Notes: generated by a model not told the origin, from the letters alone. Shown: positions 25,230 through 33,954, counted from the first letter of the stretch. The stretch is DNA of 45,063 nucleotides from an uncultured Prevotella sp. (GCA_947167845.1 CAMVJQ010000016.1:1-45063), one strand, 5' to 3'. Numbers and translations are program-made.

Positions 25230-25979
25230 TTAAGATTCAACATCTATCACGCAGGCGGAGACATTGTCCAGCCCGCCTGCTATCTCGGCGGCATTGCAGA
25301 GGGCTCTGGCATCGGCTCCACGCTTGAGCAGTTGCTCAATCTTCTGGTCATTCAACATATCGGTCAGGCCGTCGCTGCACAGCAGATAGATGTCATTAGG
25401 CAGCAGTTCGTCAGTCATCCGCTCAATGTCGAAGAATGAACTATTGGCTCCGCCCCCGATACAATTGGTGATGATGCTGCAATGCTTCTCCATGCCCACC
25501 TCTTTGTTAAAGGAATGGTCTGTGGTCAACTGGCTCAGCGAGCCGTGACGCAGACGATAAAGACGGCTGTCGCCACAATTGAGCGAGAAAACCTGGCCTT
25601 CATAGGCGCACAAGCCAACCAAAGTGGTGCCCATCCCCTTGAGGGTCTCGTCGACACGGCCCTTAGAGTCGATGATGGCATTGATGGACTGCAGCCAGGC
25701 AGCCATCATCGTCTTGAAGTGCTCATCGTCAAGACCGGAAGGAATATCATTGAAGAAGAACTGGAAATTGTGCAGGGCTTCACTGCTGGCCACCTCACCG
25801 CTGAGATGACCTCCCATCCCATCGGCAACCGCCACTATCAGACGATTGTCGTCGCGCACCTCCAGCCGGGTCTGAAATTCATCATTACGGATAAAGGAAC
25901 TCCCGACGAGCACCATATCCTCATTATTCGGTCTCACACAGCCTACCTTACTGGCTGCTGTCACATACAATTGTCTCAT
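25230..25979 (-). CDS. PP2C-type Ser/Thr protein phosphatase
   Basis: The 249-residue cytosolic PPM phosphatase has metal-binding aspartates in the family motifs: RPNNEDMVLV, VAVADGMGGHLSGEVAS, GTTLVGL, NCGDSRLYRLR, TTDHSFN, LCSDGLTDML and GGLDNVSACVI. All look intact, so it should be active. It dephosphorylates Ser/Thr residues and is the natural counterpart of the kinase three genes upstream. The ATG at 25979 lies 6 bp past the FHA gene stop; an in-frame GTG one codon earlier is also possible. Last gene of the kinase-AAA-FHA-phosphatase set, and 15 bp before metA. Confidence 0.92.
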   Translation of the reverse strand: MRQLYVTAASKVGCVRPNNEDMVLVGSSFIRNDEFQTRLEVRDDNRLIVAVADGMGGHLSGEVASSEALHNFQFFFNDIPSGLDDEHFKTMMAAWLQSINAIIDSKGRVDETLKGMGTTLVGLCAYEGQVFSLNCGDSRLYRLRHGSLSQLTTDHSFNKEVGMEKHCSIITNCIGGGANSSFFDIERMTDELLPNDIYLLCSDGLTDMLNDQKIEQLLKRGADARALCNAAEIAGGLDNVSACVIDVES

Positions 25980-25985
25980 CACTCT

Positions 25986-26561
25986 TTATCTAACAATCAC
26001 CTGGAGATTGAGATTGGCCAAAGTCAATATGTCACCATTGTGCAGCGACATCTCTACGTCGGGCTGCAGCGGGCGCTGATTCAACTTGGTGCCATTCGAC
26101 GAGTGCCTGTCGGCAATCACCCAGCCTGACGACGGAGAATAATGCAGTTGGGCATGGGTTCCTGACACATAGGGAAACTTTTCGAGGAACTGGACATACG
26201 GCCCGTTCCTGCGCCCGATGATGGCACCGTCGATACCCACGATGCGCACATTGACGCTGTCGTTGGCAAGAGTTAGCATGGGTTGGCCACCAGGGCCGTT
26301 CATCTGCACCATATCTCTCATGGAATCGCCGGCAGAAGTGCCTGTGATATTCATAGCAAGGCTATCCGACATCCTGCCGCCCCCCTGTCTTGCAGCCGCC
26401 TGTTTATCGCCAGGAGCAACCATCAGCCCGCCACAATGAGTGCAGCGCCGGCCGATACCAACACTACCACAACGGTCACAATACAACAAGGCCTGCCCAC
26501 ACTGGTCGCAGAAATGGGAATCGTTCTCTATCTCTTCCTTGCAAGTCGGACAAATAATCAT
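25986..26561 (-). CDS. Zinc-ribbon and FHA domain protein
   Basis: The 191-residue protein starts with a double zinc ribbon: MIICPTCKEEIENDSHFCDQ, then CG, followed by YCDRCGSVGIGRRCTHCGG (eight cysteines in four CxxC pairs). After a Gly/Met-rich linker (about 52-95) comes an FHA domain (about 100-190) with its usual residues: IIGRRN, PYVSGTHAQL, DRHSSNGTKLN, NGDIL. FHA domains bind phosphothreonine peptides, so this is the expected reader of the neighbouring kinase, perhaps of the kinase's own phosphorylated N-terminal region. It is between the AAA+ gene (9 bp) and the phosphatase gene (6 bp). Confidence 0.9.
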   Translation of the reverse strand: MIICPTCKEEIENDSHFCDQCGQALLYCDRCGSVGIGRRCTHCGGLMVAPGDKQAAARQGGGRMSDSLAMNITGTSAGDSMRDMVQMNGPGGQPMLTLANDSVNVRIVGIDGAIIGRRNGPYVQFLEKFPYVSGTHAQLHYSPSSGWVIADRHSSNGTKLNQRPLQPDVEMSLHNGDILTLANLNLQVIVR

Positions 26562-26570
26562 ATCTCTTCG

Positions 26571-29500
26571 TTAAATATCTTCTGGTTGTATTATCTGATA
26601 AGTCTCCTTTGTCACCTGGTCGGGCGGCATCTGGGAGACACGCATTGACAGTTTCTGAATAGTGGCATCGAGCATGTTGCGCATCTCACGGGCATTACCC
26701 CATGACTCGTCCTTGTTCATCACCATCCTATATATAGTATCAAGGGCTTTGAACTCTGCTGTCGGCGAGAGTGTGTAAGACTCCTTCTGAGCCATCTGCT
26801 TGTAGATAGCCAGCAGTTCATCCTCGTTATAGTCGTCGATATGCAGTTTGTGAGTGAAACGGCTGGCCAGGCCCGGGTTCATCATCAGGAACTCCTCCAT
26901 CTTGTCCTTGTAGCCGGCGGCGATGACGATGAACTTACCGCGATCGTCCTCCATGCGCTTCATTAGGGTGTCGATGGCCTCCTTGCCATACTGGTCGCCA
27001 CCGTCGCTCAGTGTATAGGCCTCATCGATGAAGAGGATGCCCCCCATCGCCTTGTCGCACATGTTATTGACGATCTTCGGCGTCTCACCCATATACTTGC
27101 CTACAAGCGTAGCACGACTCGCCTCCAGCACACGGGAGGTGGGCAGAATCTCCATCGACTGCAGGATCTCTCCCATCTTTCGGGCGATGGTGGTCTTACC
27201 TGTACCAGGATTACCCGTCAGGATGAAATTCATCGCCAACTGCTGAACCTTACCGGCCCCCATCGCTGCACGCTGCTTCATGAACATGCTCTGCACAGCC
27301 AGACGGCGGATGGAGTTCTTGACCGTACGCATACCGATAAACTCATCCAGTTCGTTGAGCACTTCATCGAGCGGACGCGCTGCCTCATTCTGAGCCATCG
27401 GCAGGTCGTCCTTTGTCAACTTGAACATATCAGCCTCCTGGAAGCCAGGATCGCTCATCAATTTCACCAGTCGCTGACTCTGTCGCTCCACAGCAGCATC
27501 AAAGATGCGCCGGGCCTCACGAGCATTGCCGAAATTCTTGTCGCGACGCAGATACAGTGACTCGAACTCACGGTGGATGGCACCTTGCGTATCCTCATCG
27601 ACCGTGAAGTTCTTGCTCTTCGCCAGATTGATGAATATCTGTGTGAGTTCGTCAGGTGTATAGTCGTCGAAATGGATGGTCTGCGTGAAGCGGCTCTTTA
27701 AGCCCGGGTTGGAGTCGATGAAATCGTGCATCTGGTCTGTGTAGCCAGCCACGATACAGATGAACTTCCCCCGGTCGTCCTCCAGGCGTTTCAGCAGCGT
27801 ATCGATGGCTTCTGAGCCGAAGGAGTCACCATCATTAGACTTCAGCGTATAGGCCTCGTCGATAAACAGCACGCCGCCCAGGGCCTGATCCACCAACTGA
27901 TTGGTCTTGATGGCAGTCTGGCCGGAATAGCCTGCCACCAGTTTAGCACGGTCGGCCTCCACCAACTGGCCACGGGACACGATGCCCAGCGTCTTGAACA
28001 CATCGGCCATGATACGGGCCACGGTGGTCTTACCCGTTCCAGGATTTCCTGTGAAGACATAATGCTTGCCTTGGAAAGTGTTGGTCTCGCCACGCATAAT
28101 CTGGAGATTCAAATACGCAGCGAGGTTGGAGATTTCTTTCTTGACACCGGCAAGTCCCACCAAGCCGTCCAGTTTCTTCAGACAGTCGGTATAGTCTACA
28201 GTCTGCGGAGCCTCGTACGGAATATCCTGATCCTCGATGGTCATCAGTTCCTCGTTGCTCATCGTCGAGATGCTCTCACCCTGCAGACGTTGAGCCTGTT
28301 TCTTGCATATCTGGTCAAACAGACTGCGCATCGTACGGCCGTTGGCAAAGTCCTTGTCACGCGAGTTGTACATCTCGGTGATCATCTTCTTCGTCAGGGC
28401 CTCAGCCTGCGCTGAGAAGATATATTTCTTATCCTTCGCAAAGACAAGCATAATCTGATAGAGTTGCTCCGGCGTATAGTCCTCGATATTGAGGAAATAG
28501 TTGAAACGGCTGCGGAAGCCGGGATTGATACGGAACAGATTGTCCATCTCCATACGGTATCCTGCTGCGATGACCACGAACTTACCGCGATCATCCTCCA
28601 TACGCTTCATCAACTTCTCCAGAGCCTGTGCCCCCTGATTATCACGGTCGCCGGCCTGACTGACTGGTGCCAGCGTATAGGCCTCATCCACGAAGAGGAT
28701 ACCGCCCATGGCCTTGTCGCACAGACGATCCACCACCTTCGGCGTCTCGCCCTGATAGGGGCTGACCATCTTGGCGCGGTCCACCTCCACCACATGACCG
28801 CTGTCCAGATAGCCTATCGAGGAAAGTATCTCTCCCAGTTTACGGGCGATGGTAGTCTTTCCTGTTCCCGGGTTACCCGTCAGGATGATGTGCATCGACA
28901 TCTTCTCCTGCTCGCCTAGACCACGCTCGGCACGCTCTATACTGTTCTGTACGGCATAGGCAATCTCACGGACAGCACTCTTCACCTCATCCATGCCGAT
29001 GAACTTGTCCAGATCCTTGAGGATGTCGTCCACCGAGCGTTCCTCAGGCACATAGCCCTTGATGTCGCTCTTCTCCACGATGGTGGAAGAGACGCCACGA
29101 CTGATGAACTGAGTGAAGATGTCTTCGGCAGTCTTCATCGCCAGATGAGCATTGCCGAAGGTCTCGTCCTTGATCTTTATCTGATATTTGAAATACCGCT
29201 TCAACTGCTCGTCGGCCTCAGGAGTGAAGTCTGAGATGCCATAGCGGGTACGGAGACTCAACTTGCAGATATCCGTCAGTTCCGTGAAATTGGGCGTCGG
29301 CAGCCGGAATGTGTACTTGAAGCGATTAGCCACTGCCGGGTTGCTCTCCAGAAAATCGTCCAGTCCCTTCGGCAGTCCTGAGATGACGACTATCGGATTG
29401 TCATCCCACTTGTCCATCTCGACAAAGAGTTTGTCGAGCGGATTCACCTGATTGGAATACTTGTCAGGCAACAGTTTCTGCACATTATCAAAGAAGAGTA

Positions 29501-29876
29501 TGCCGTTCTTCGCCTTCTTGATATTATCATCCCATTTATCGACAAACCGCTGGTAGTCAACAGCATCCACCATCGTCAACTTTGGCTTCTCGATGATTTT
29601 GTTCTGGTAGAAGTAATCCTTGAGGATTTCTGCCAGAGCAGTCTTTCCCGTACCAGTCTCACCGATGATGATGGCATTGACAGAGATGCGCACCTGCGCT
29701 ATATCCTTACGGGAGCGCAGGAAGGTATAGGTGTCGACAATAGTCTTCAACTGCTGCTTGACACTATCCAACCCGATGAGTTTGTCGAGCAGGTTTTGAG
29801 TCACTAGCGGTTTTCCGCACCATTTGCAGAACTTGGCTATACTCCGGTTTTCCTTATGACAATGTTCACAAATCAT
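26571..29876 (-). CDS. Zinc-ribbon protein with four CbbX/SpoVK-like AAA+ modules
   Basis: This 1101-residue ATPase starts with one zinc ribbon (Cys3, Cys6, Cys17, Cys20) and then has four tandem AAA+ modules with P-loops at residues 72-79 (GETGTGKT), 334-341, 610-617 and 888-895 (GNPGTGKT each). Walker B is ILFVDEAYTL or close in modules 2-4 (Asp-Glu at 397/398, 673/674, 951/952) but ILFFDNVQKL in module 1 (Asp130-Asn131). Module 1 may therefore bind ATP without normal hydrolysis. Modules 2-4 belong to the CbbX/SpoVK/EccA-like group, whose members remodel protein complexes. Such proteins usually have one to three modules. Its start overlaps the kinase stop by one base (TAATG). Substrate unknown; the kinase-associated context suggests phosphorylation-controlled remodelling. 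Confidence 0.9.
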   Translation of the reverse strand: MICEHCHKENRSIAKFCKWCGKPLVTQNLLDKLIGLDSVKQQLKTIVDTYTFLRSRKDIAQVRISVNAIIIGETGTGKTALAEILKDYFYQNKIIEKPKLTMVDAVDYQRFVDKWDDNIKKAKNGILFFDNVQKLLPDKYSNQVNPLDKLFVEMDKWDDNPIVVISGLPKGLDDFLESNPAVANRFKYTFRLPTPNFTELTDICKLSLRTRYGISDFTPEADEQLKRYFKYQIKIKDETFGNAHLAMKTAEDIFTQFISRGVSSTIVEKSDIKGYVPEERSVDDILKDLDKFIGMDEVKSAVREIAYAVQNSIERAERGLGEQEKMSMHIILTGNPGTGKTTIARKLGEILSSIGYLDSGHVVEVDRAKMVSPYQGETPKVVDRLCDKAMGGILFVDEAYTLAPVSQAGDRDNQGAQALEKLMKRMEDDRGKFVVIAAGYRMEMDNLFRINPGFRSRFNYFLNIEDYTPEQLYQIMLVFAKDKKYIFSAQAEALTKKMITEMYNSRDKDFANGRTMRSLFDQICKKQAQRLQGESISTMSNEELMTIEDQDIPYEAPQTVDYTDCLKKLDGLVGLAGVKKEISNLAAYLNLQIMRGETNTFQGKHYVFTGNPGTGKTTVARIMADVFKTLGIVSRGQLVEADRAKLVAGYSGQTAIKTNQLVDQALGGVLFIDEAYTLKSNDGDSFGSEAIDTLLKRLEDDRGKFICIVAGYTDQMHDFIDSNPGLKSRFTQTIHFDDYTPDELTQIFINLAKSKNFTVDEDTQGAIHREFESLYLRRDKNFGNAREARRIFDAAVERQSQRLVKLMSDPGFQEADMFKLTKDDLPMAQNEAARPLDEVLNELDEFIGMRTVKNSIRRLAVQSMFMKQRAAMGAGKVQQLAMNFILTGNPGTGKTTIARKMGEILQSMEILPTSRVLEASRATLVGKYMGETPKIVNNMCDKAMGGILFIDEAYTLSDGGDQYGKEAIDTLMKRMEDDRGKFIVIAAGYKDKMEEFLMMNPGLASRFTHKLHIDDYNEDELLAIYKQMAQKESYTLSPTAEFKALDTIYRMVMNKDESWGNAREMRNMLDATIQKLSMRVSQMPPDQVTKETYQIIQPEDI

Positions 29877-32800
29877 TATTCCACATCTTTTTCTAATTGC
29901 TGAAGTGTCTCCGTGAAACTAAAGTGGAAGTTATCCACATCAGGATTGCTGACATTCAACAGACTTGGACTATATAGGATGAAATTGAGTACGAAGATTG
30001 CCACCATCACACTCCAAAGCACATAGTGGAGCACACTCTCGCCACTGATGGAGCGCACCTGGTCCGTCACATCGTCGAGCAGTCCGAACTTAGACCCCTT
30101 GAAACGATACGACTTCGTCTTGAAGGTATAGTAGAGCGGCTCCAGAAGACTCGACTTTATATCATTGTCAAGCACCTCCGTGATCAGTCGGTTGTCTGCC
30201 TTCGAGTCGCCTCTGAAATCTGTCAGATGGCATACCAGCATATAGAGCAACGAAATCACGATGACGGCCAGATTGAACAGCCCCGGGTGGGATTGGTCGA
30301 TATACCTTAATATAATAATAGGTATAAACGAAGACAGAGCGCCCAGCAGTCCCCATAACAACGAGAAGAACAGGTCATAGCCTCTGAAGTAGGCCCGAGT
30401 CCCCACAATGACACCCGTCATGCCGCCCAATGGCAAGCCAATACAGATGAACGAGTGGTCCAGCAGGTACGTACGGTCTTTCACGCCGATAAACAGCACG
30501 AGCAGCAGCCAGAATGCAGAGAGACCGTAGAATATCATTCGCCAGACTTTCTCCTTGCCCTTGGCACGCAGCCAACTGTTACGCACGTTTTTAATTCGGT
30601 TTGACGTCTCCTCGCGGGCATCCACAAAGCGGCGGTAGTAAGTCTGGGAACTGTCGATTTCTCCCAGTTTGTTCAGCCAAGCCTCAAGCGTGTGCTCATA
30701 GGAATACTCCTCACTGAAGTCAGCATACGGATCCTCATGGTAGAAGACTGACAGCCACTGCGTGAACGATCCGTTACGCATCTCATTCCTGACCAGCGAA
30801 TTATTGCGCGGGTCGAGGTTCTTGCCGTCCGTCAGTTCTGTACCGTCGGGCAGCAGATAGGTTGGTGTAACGCCCAGGATCCGGCAGAACCGGTAGACTG
30901 CCGTCTTCGCATCATAAGCCCCAAGCCGCTCTTTGTTCTCCTCGCTCTTGAAGTCGAAGCAGCGATGGGCCTCGTTGAGCACCTCTGCCCAACCGTGCAA
31001 CTGGGCGAAATAGAAGAAGCGCCCGTCGGGGTCGATGATATCCGACACCTCCTGTTCGAAGTCGGCATCATTCATGTGCTCCAGGTTCTTCATCCGCTCA
31101 CGCAGCAACTCTCCCACCTTCATCGGCGTATTGGCGAAACGCAGATCGTAGGCCGCATTGCGGTCCAGATTGTAGAGCACTTTATAGGCCAGAGCCTCTG
31201 AATATGGCTGTCCTTGCGTCAGGATCCTCAGACTCTCACAAGCCATCTTATCCTCGTGGCTGTACATCCAGGAGAGCAGGCGGCCGTCTGTCAGGCAATG
31301 CCAGTCGTCCTCTGACAGTTTCTCCTTGCCGAAGGTCCTGACAATCTCCGTCAGACTCGACGAAGGATATTTGCCAAGAAGCGAAATCCCTGAATCAATC
31401 TCATACACCACCCGCATCACTGCCACACGGGCATTAAAGTCCTTCTGTGAGCCATTGGCAAAATAGGAGCGCAGACGCTTCATATTACACTTCGTATGCG
31501 ACTCCAGATAGAGAAACAATGAATCGTTGGGATTCTGAAGCAGGATGCCATAGTCGTCGATATAACTCAAAAGCGAGATGGCCACACTGTGGACATCATC
31601 ACACAGCGAGCCTTTTACATCTCGATACGGATAGGTGGGCTCCATCGTGTAAACAGCGGCCAGCAATCCGGCATGCTGATCGACAGGGTACTTGTTGACA
31701 ACGATATCCTTGACGATCGTGCTCAACTTGTCGTTACCGCACTGTTCCAGCCAACTGCTGATACGTCCGTTATAGAGATATCCTATGGCCAACTTCTCAT
31801 TGTCGATGAGCAGCGGTACAAGTTCGTGGATATTGTCGGCCACAAGATTCCTGTCCGGGTCGACGATGAAACTCTTATATCTCAGGAAGGGCGAACTGAG
31901 ATCCACCTTGGGGCTCTCTCCTTCAAACCATTTCTCCACCTCGTCATAGCCCCATCGGTTCAGCGGATTGACCGTCGTCATACCCTGCACAATCATCCTG
32001 ACGCGCTCCGGCAGTTCGTTCAGATGGGGCAGTCTGCCTTCATTCTTCTGGCGCATCATCACGCGCTCGTTGCTGCTCATCGGGTTGCCCCCCAGCCAGA
32101 GGGCCATCAGCGTGATGCCAAGGGAGTAGAAATCGGCTGCAGGGGTGATCTCCACCACACCGTCGATGACATCAGAGTACATCTCAGGGGCAGCATAGAT
32201 GGGGGTTCTGGCCTGGGTCGTACGGTGCGCCTTGCCATCGTCCTCCAGCATGCTGGAGATGCCGAAGTCGCCCAGGACCACTTCCGTATGCTCCTTGTCG
32301 CGGAAGAAGAAGTTGCTGGGCTTGATGTCCTTGTGCAGGATATTGTTCTCGTGGATGTAGGCCAGTGCTGCGGCGGCCTGCAAGGCGATACGGCGGAAGA
32401 GATTAAGGTCGCCGTTCAGTTTGAACTCGCTCATCGTACCGCCTTCGAGATACTCCATCAACTCATAATAACGGCTTTTCCCGTCAACATAGGTCTTGCC
32501 ATAGTCAAACAGTTTCACGATCATCTCAAACCTGAAGTTGTAGATGACCTGCAGCATCTTCTTGTTGACATTGAAGTTTGGATAATAAATCTTCAGGACG
32601 AAATCCTTCCCGTCGCGCTCCACCAGATACACCTGGGCTTCGCCGGAATTCTGACTGAGACTGCGCACTTTCTTGTAGTAGACGCCTTTCAGCGAGAAAT
32701 AGTCGTCAGTTGCCGTGTCCACCGCAGGCTCCCGGCTGCTGGCTATTGTCGTATCAATGGGCAGCGGCGAATCTTGCAGCGGCACGTCATCGGCCGGACG

Positions 32801-32899
32801 CAGGGTGTGTTCTGTGGTATCTCCTTCCACATGCAGCGTCCTGTCAACATTTGGATTCTCTTCCTTTGGGGTATTATCTGGCGTTCTTAGTGTACTCAT
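29876..32899 (-). CDS. Membrane-bound Ser/Thr protein kinase, large (1007 aa)
   Basis: A disordered N-terminus (1-65, Thr/Ser/Pro/Asp-rich, many possible phosphorylation sites) precedes a Hanks-type kinase domain (about 75-330). The nucleotide loop is degenerate (SQNSGEAQVYLV in place of GxGxxG). Lys103 (FVLKIYY) is the ATP lysine. The catalytic loop is HKDIKPSN (Asp191, HKD in place of HRD), then DFG at 211-213 and a YAAPEMY P+1 loop. Catalytic residues are present, so it is probably active. A long helical region (about 340-770) follows, then about five membrane helices (788-805, 816-834, 844-864, 874-892, 960-977). It is second in the operon, directly abutting the zinc-ribbon gene. Substrates are likely the neighbouring FHA/AAA partners. 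Confidence 0.9.
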   Translation of the reverse strand: MSTLRTPDNTPKEENPNVDRTLHVEGDTTEHTLRPADDVPLQDSPLPIDTTIASSREPAVDTATDDYFSLKGVYYKKVRSLSQNSGEAQVYLVERDGKDFVLKIYYPNFNVNKKMLQVIYNFRFEMIVKLFDYGKTYVDGKSRYYELMEYLEGGTMSEFKLNGDLNLFRRIALQAAAALAYIHENNILHKDIKPSNFFFRDKEHTEVVLGDFGISSMLEDDGKAHRTTQARTPIYAAPEMYSDVIDGVVEITPAADFYSLGITLMALWLGGNPMSSNERVMMRQKNEGRLPHLNELPERVRMIVQGMTTVNPLNRWGYDEVEKWFEGESPKVDLSSPFLRYKSFIVDPDRNLVADNIHELVPLLIDNEKLAIGYLYNGRISSWLEQCGNDKLSTIVKDIVVNKYPVDQHAGLLAAVYTMEPTYPYRDVKGSLCDDVHSVAISLLSYIDDYGILLQNPNDSLFLYLESHTKCNMKRLRSYFANGSQKDFNARVAVMRVVYEIDSGISLLGKYPSSSLTEIVRTFGKEKLSEDDWHCLTDGRLLSWMYSHEDKMACESLRILTQGQPYSEALAYKVLYNLDRNAAYDLRFANTPMKVGELLRERMKNLEHMNDADFEQEVSDIIDPDGRFFYFAQLHGWAEVLNEAHRCFDFKSEENKERLGAYDAKTAVYRFCRILGVTPTYLLPDGTELTDGKNLDPRNNSLVRNEMRNGSFTQWLSVFYHEDPYADFSEEYSYEHTLEAWLNKLGEIDSSQTYYRRFVDAREETSNRIKNVRNSWLRAKGKEKVWRMIFYGLSAFWLLLVLFIGVKDRTYLLDHSFICIGLPLGGMTGVIVGTRAYFRGYDLFFSLLWGLLGALSSFIPIIILRYIDQSHPGLFNLAVIVISLLYMLVCHLTDFRGDSKADNRLITEVLDNDIKSSLLEPLYYTFKTKSYRFKGSKFGLLDDVTDQVRSISGESVLHYVLWSVMVAIFVLNFILYSPSLLNVSNPDVDNFHFSFTETLQQLEKDVE

Positions 32900-33838
32900 T
32901 TACTTATCGTCTTTAATTTCCTTTCGGATATTGTTTCCTAGAATAATCCATTTCCCGCCCAACTGCGGTTTGGCACAACCGCACGGACTGGAATGGAGGG
33001 CATGCTTGAAGTTGCACTCCCAAGCCAGCCTCACGCCCTGCGGCTTACAAGCCATCGCATAATTACGGACGGTGGCTGGCTTTGTCGTCGGCTTCTGCGA
33101 CATCTTCTCCAACAGGGCAGCCAGGCGCTCTTCCTGCTCCTGTTTCCTCTTGTCAAGATCCCGCTTATCCACCGGAGCATCCCCCAAGGTCTCTATTATC
33201 GGGTTGACTACACCTCTGTCACGCGCCAGCAGGGTCAGCACACGCTCTCTCAGTTTACGGTTCAACTGCTCACGCACCCTGTCGCGCTCTGTGGCGATGG
33301 GGATGACCATATCCAACTGCTGAAGTTCCTGAGCCAGTTGTTCCATCTCCTTGTATTCCGGCGTCATCTGAAGTTCTTTCAGCAGATGCTTGGCCTCCTC
33401 GGTCAGGGGATTGCCACAATGCTTGCAGAAGGAGAAGTCGTTCATCGTGTGACAGGTGGGACAGACGATACCGCCACGAGGATTGCCGCATTCCGGGCAG
33501 AAAGCCTCGTTGCCCGACAACTGGGCTCCGCAGAAGGAACAGACGTCTGTGCGGACATAGTGATGGCAGACCTCGCAATAGTCTGCATCGAGATCGATGC
33601 CTGCACCGCAATAGGGACAGGTGGAAGCACCGAGGGGCTTCCCGCAGGATGCACAATACTTGGCTTCAGGCTCATTCACAGTACCGCAATAAGGACATTG
33701 TGTGCCACTGGCTGCACGGGCATGCATCTGCTGGGCGGTCTGGCCCTCTGCCGGCCGTTCCATCGTCAACTCCCCATGCTGCAGCAGGGGCGCATCATTG
33801 GCATTTTGTGCTGGGTCAAGAGTAATATCTTCGTTCAT
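32900..33838 (-). CDS. Protein with four zinc ribbons and a Cys-rich C-terminal motif
   Basis: The 312-residue first gene of the kinase operon has four CxxC...CxxC zinc ribbons in a row (QCPYCGTVNEPEAKYCASCG; TCPYC...YCEVC; VCSFC...FCPEC; VCPTC...FCKHC) at about residues 46-145. A charged helical, coiled-coil-like region (about 150-250, EEAKHLLKELQMTPEYKEME) follows. The C-terminus has another Cys/His pattern, WECNFKHALHSSPCGCAKPQ then LGGKWI. No enzyme is recognised. Such ribbons usually serve in protein or nucleic-acid binding. The same ribbon type opens the AAA+ and FHA proteins, so it may be the assembly code of this system. The ATG abuts the operon promoter leader; its stop touches the kinase ATG. 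Confidence 0.85.
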   Translation of the reverse strand: MNEDITLDPAQNANDAPLLQHGELTMERPAEGQTAQQMHARAASGTQCPYCGTVNEPEAKYCASCGKPLGASTCPYCGAGIDLDADYCEVCHHYVRTDVCSFCGAQLSGNEAFCPECGNPRGGIVCPTCHTMNDFSFCKHCGNPLTEEAKHLLKELQMTPEYKEMEQLAQELQQLDMVIPIATERDRVREQLNRKLRERVLTLLARDRGVVNPIIETLGDAPVDKRDLDKRKQEQEERLAALLEKMSQKPTTKPATVRNYAMACKPQGVRLAWECNFKHALHSSPCGCAKPQLGGKWIILGNNIRKEIKDDK

Positions 33839-33868
33839 AACTAAACACGTGATTAACTAAGTTAGGTG

Positions 33869-33899
33869 CAAAGATAGTATTTTTTTCTATATTGACAAA
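33869..33899 (-). promoter_or_regulatory. Promoter of the kinase-AAA-FHA-phosphatase operon
   Basis: Minus-strand TTTG (33899-33896), 19 bp spacer, TATCTTTG (33876-33869): consensus. The -33 box lies in the A/T run that is also the T-tract of the upstream M13 terminator. Confidence 0.72.
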
Positions 33900-33930
33900 A
33901 AAAACCGCCGTAAATTTATATTTACGACGG
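33897..33930 (-). terminator. Terminator of the LolA-like/ABC-F/M13 operon
   Basis: On the minus strand CCGTCGTAAA (33930-33921) pairs with TTTACGGCGG (33914-33905), with one mismatch and loop TATAAA. Eight T follow (33904-33897). Confidence 0.82.
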
Positions 33931-33954
33931 CAATTTTATGAAATTCCTATCAAT

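Noticed and set aside
31589..32890. Plus-strand frame of 433 codons opposite the kinase
   Set aside because: Shadow frame; the minus strand has intact kinase motifs.
25230..33838. Kinase-AAA operon as part of a type VI or ESX secretion system
   Set aside because: No Tss, VgrG, Hcp, EccB-E or WXG100 genes are in the window; only the AAA+ module type and FHA/kinase/phosphatase theme are shared.
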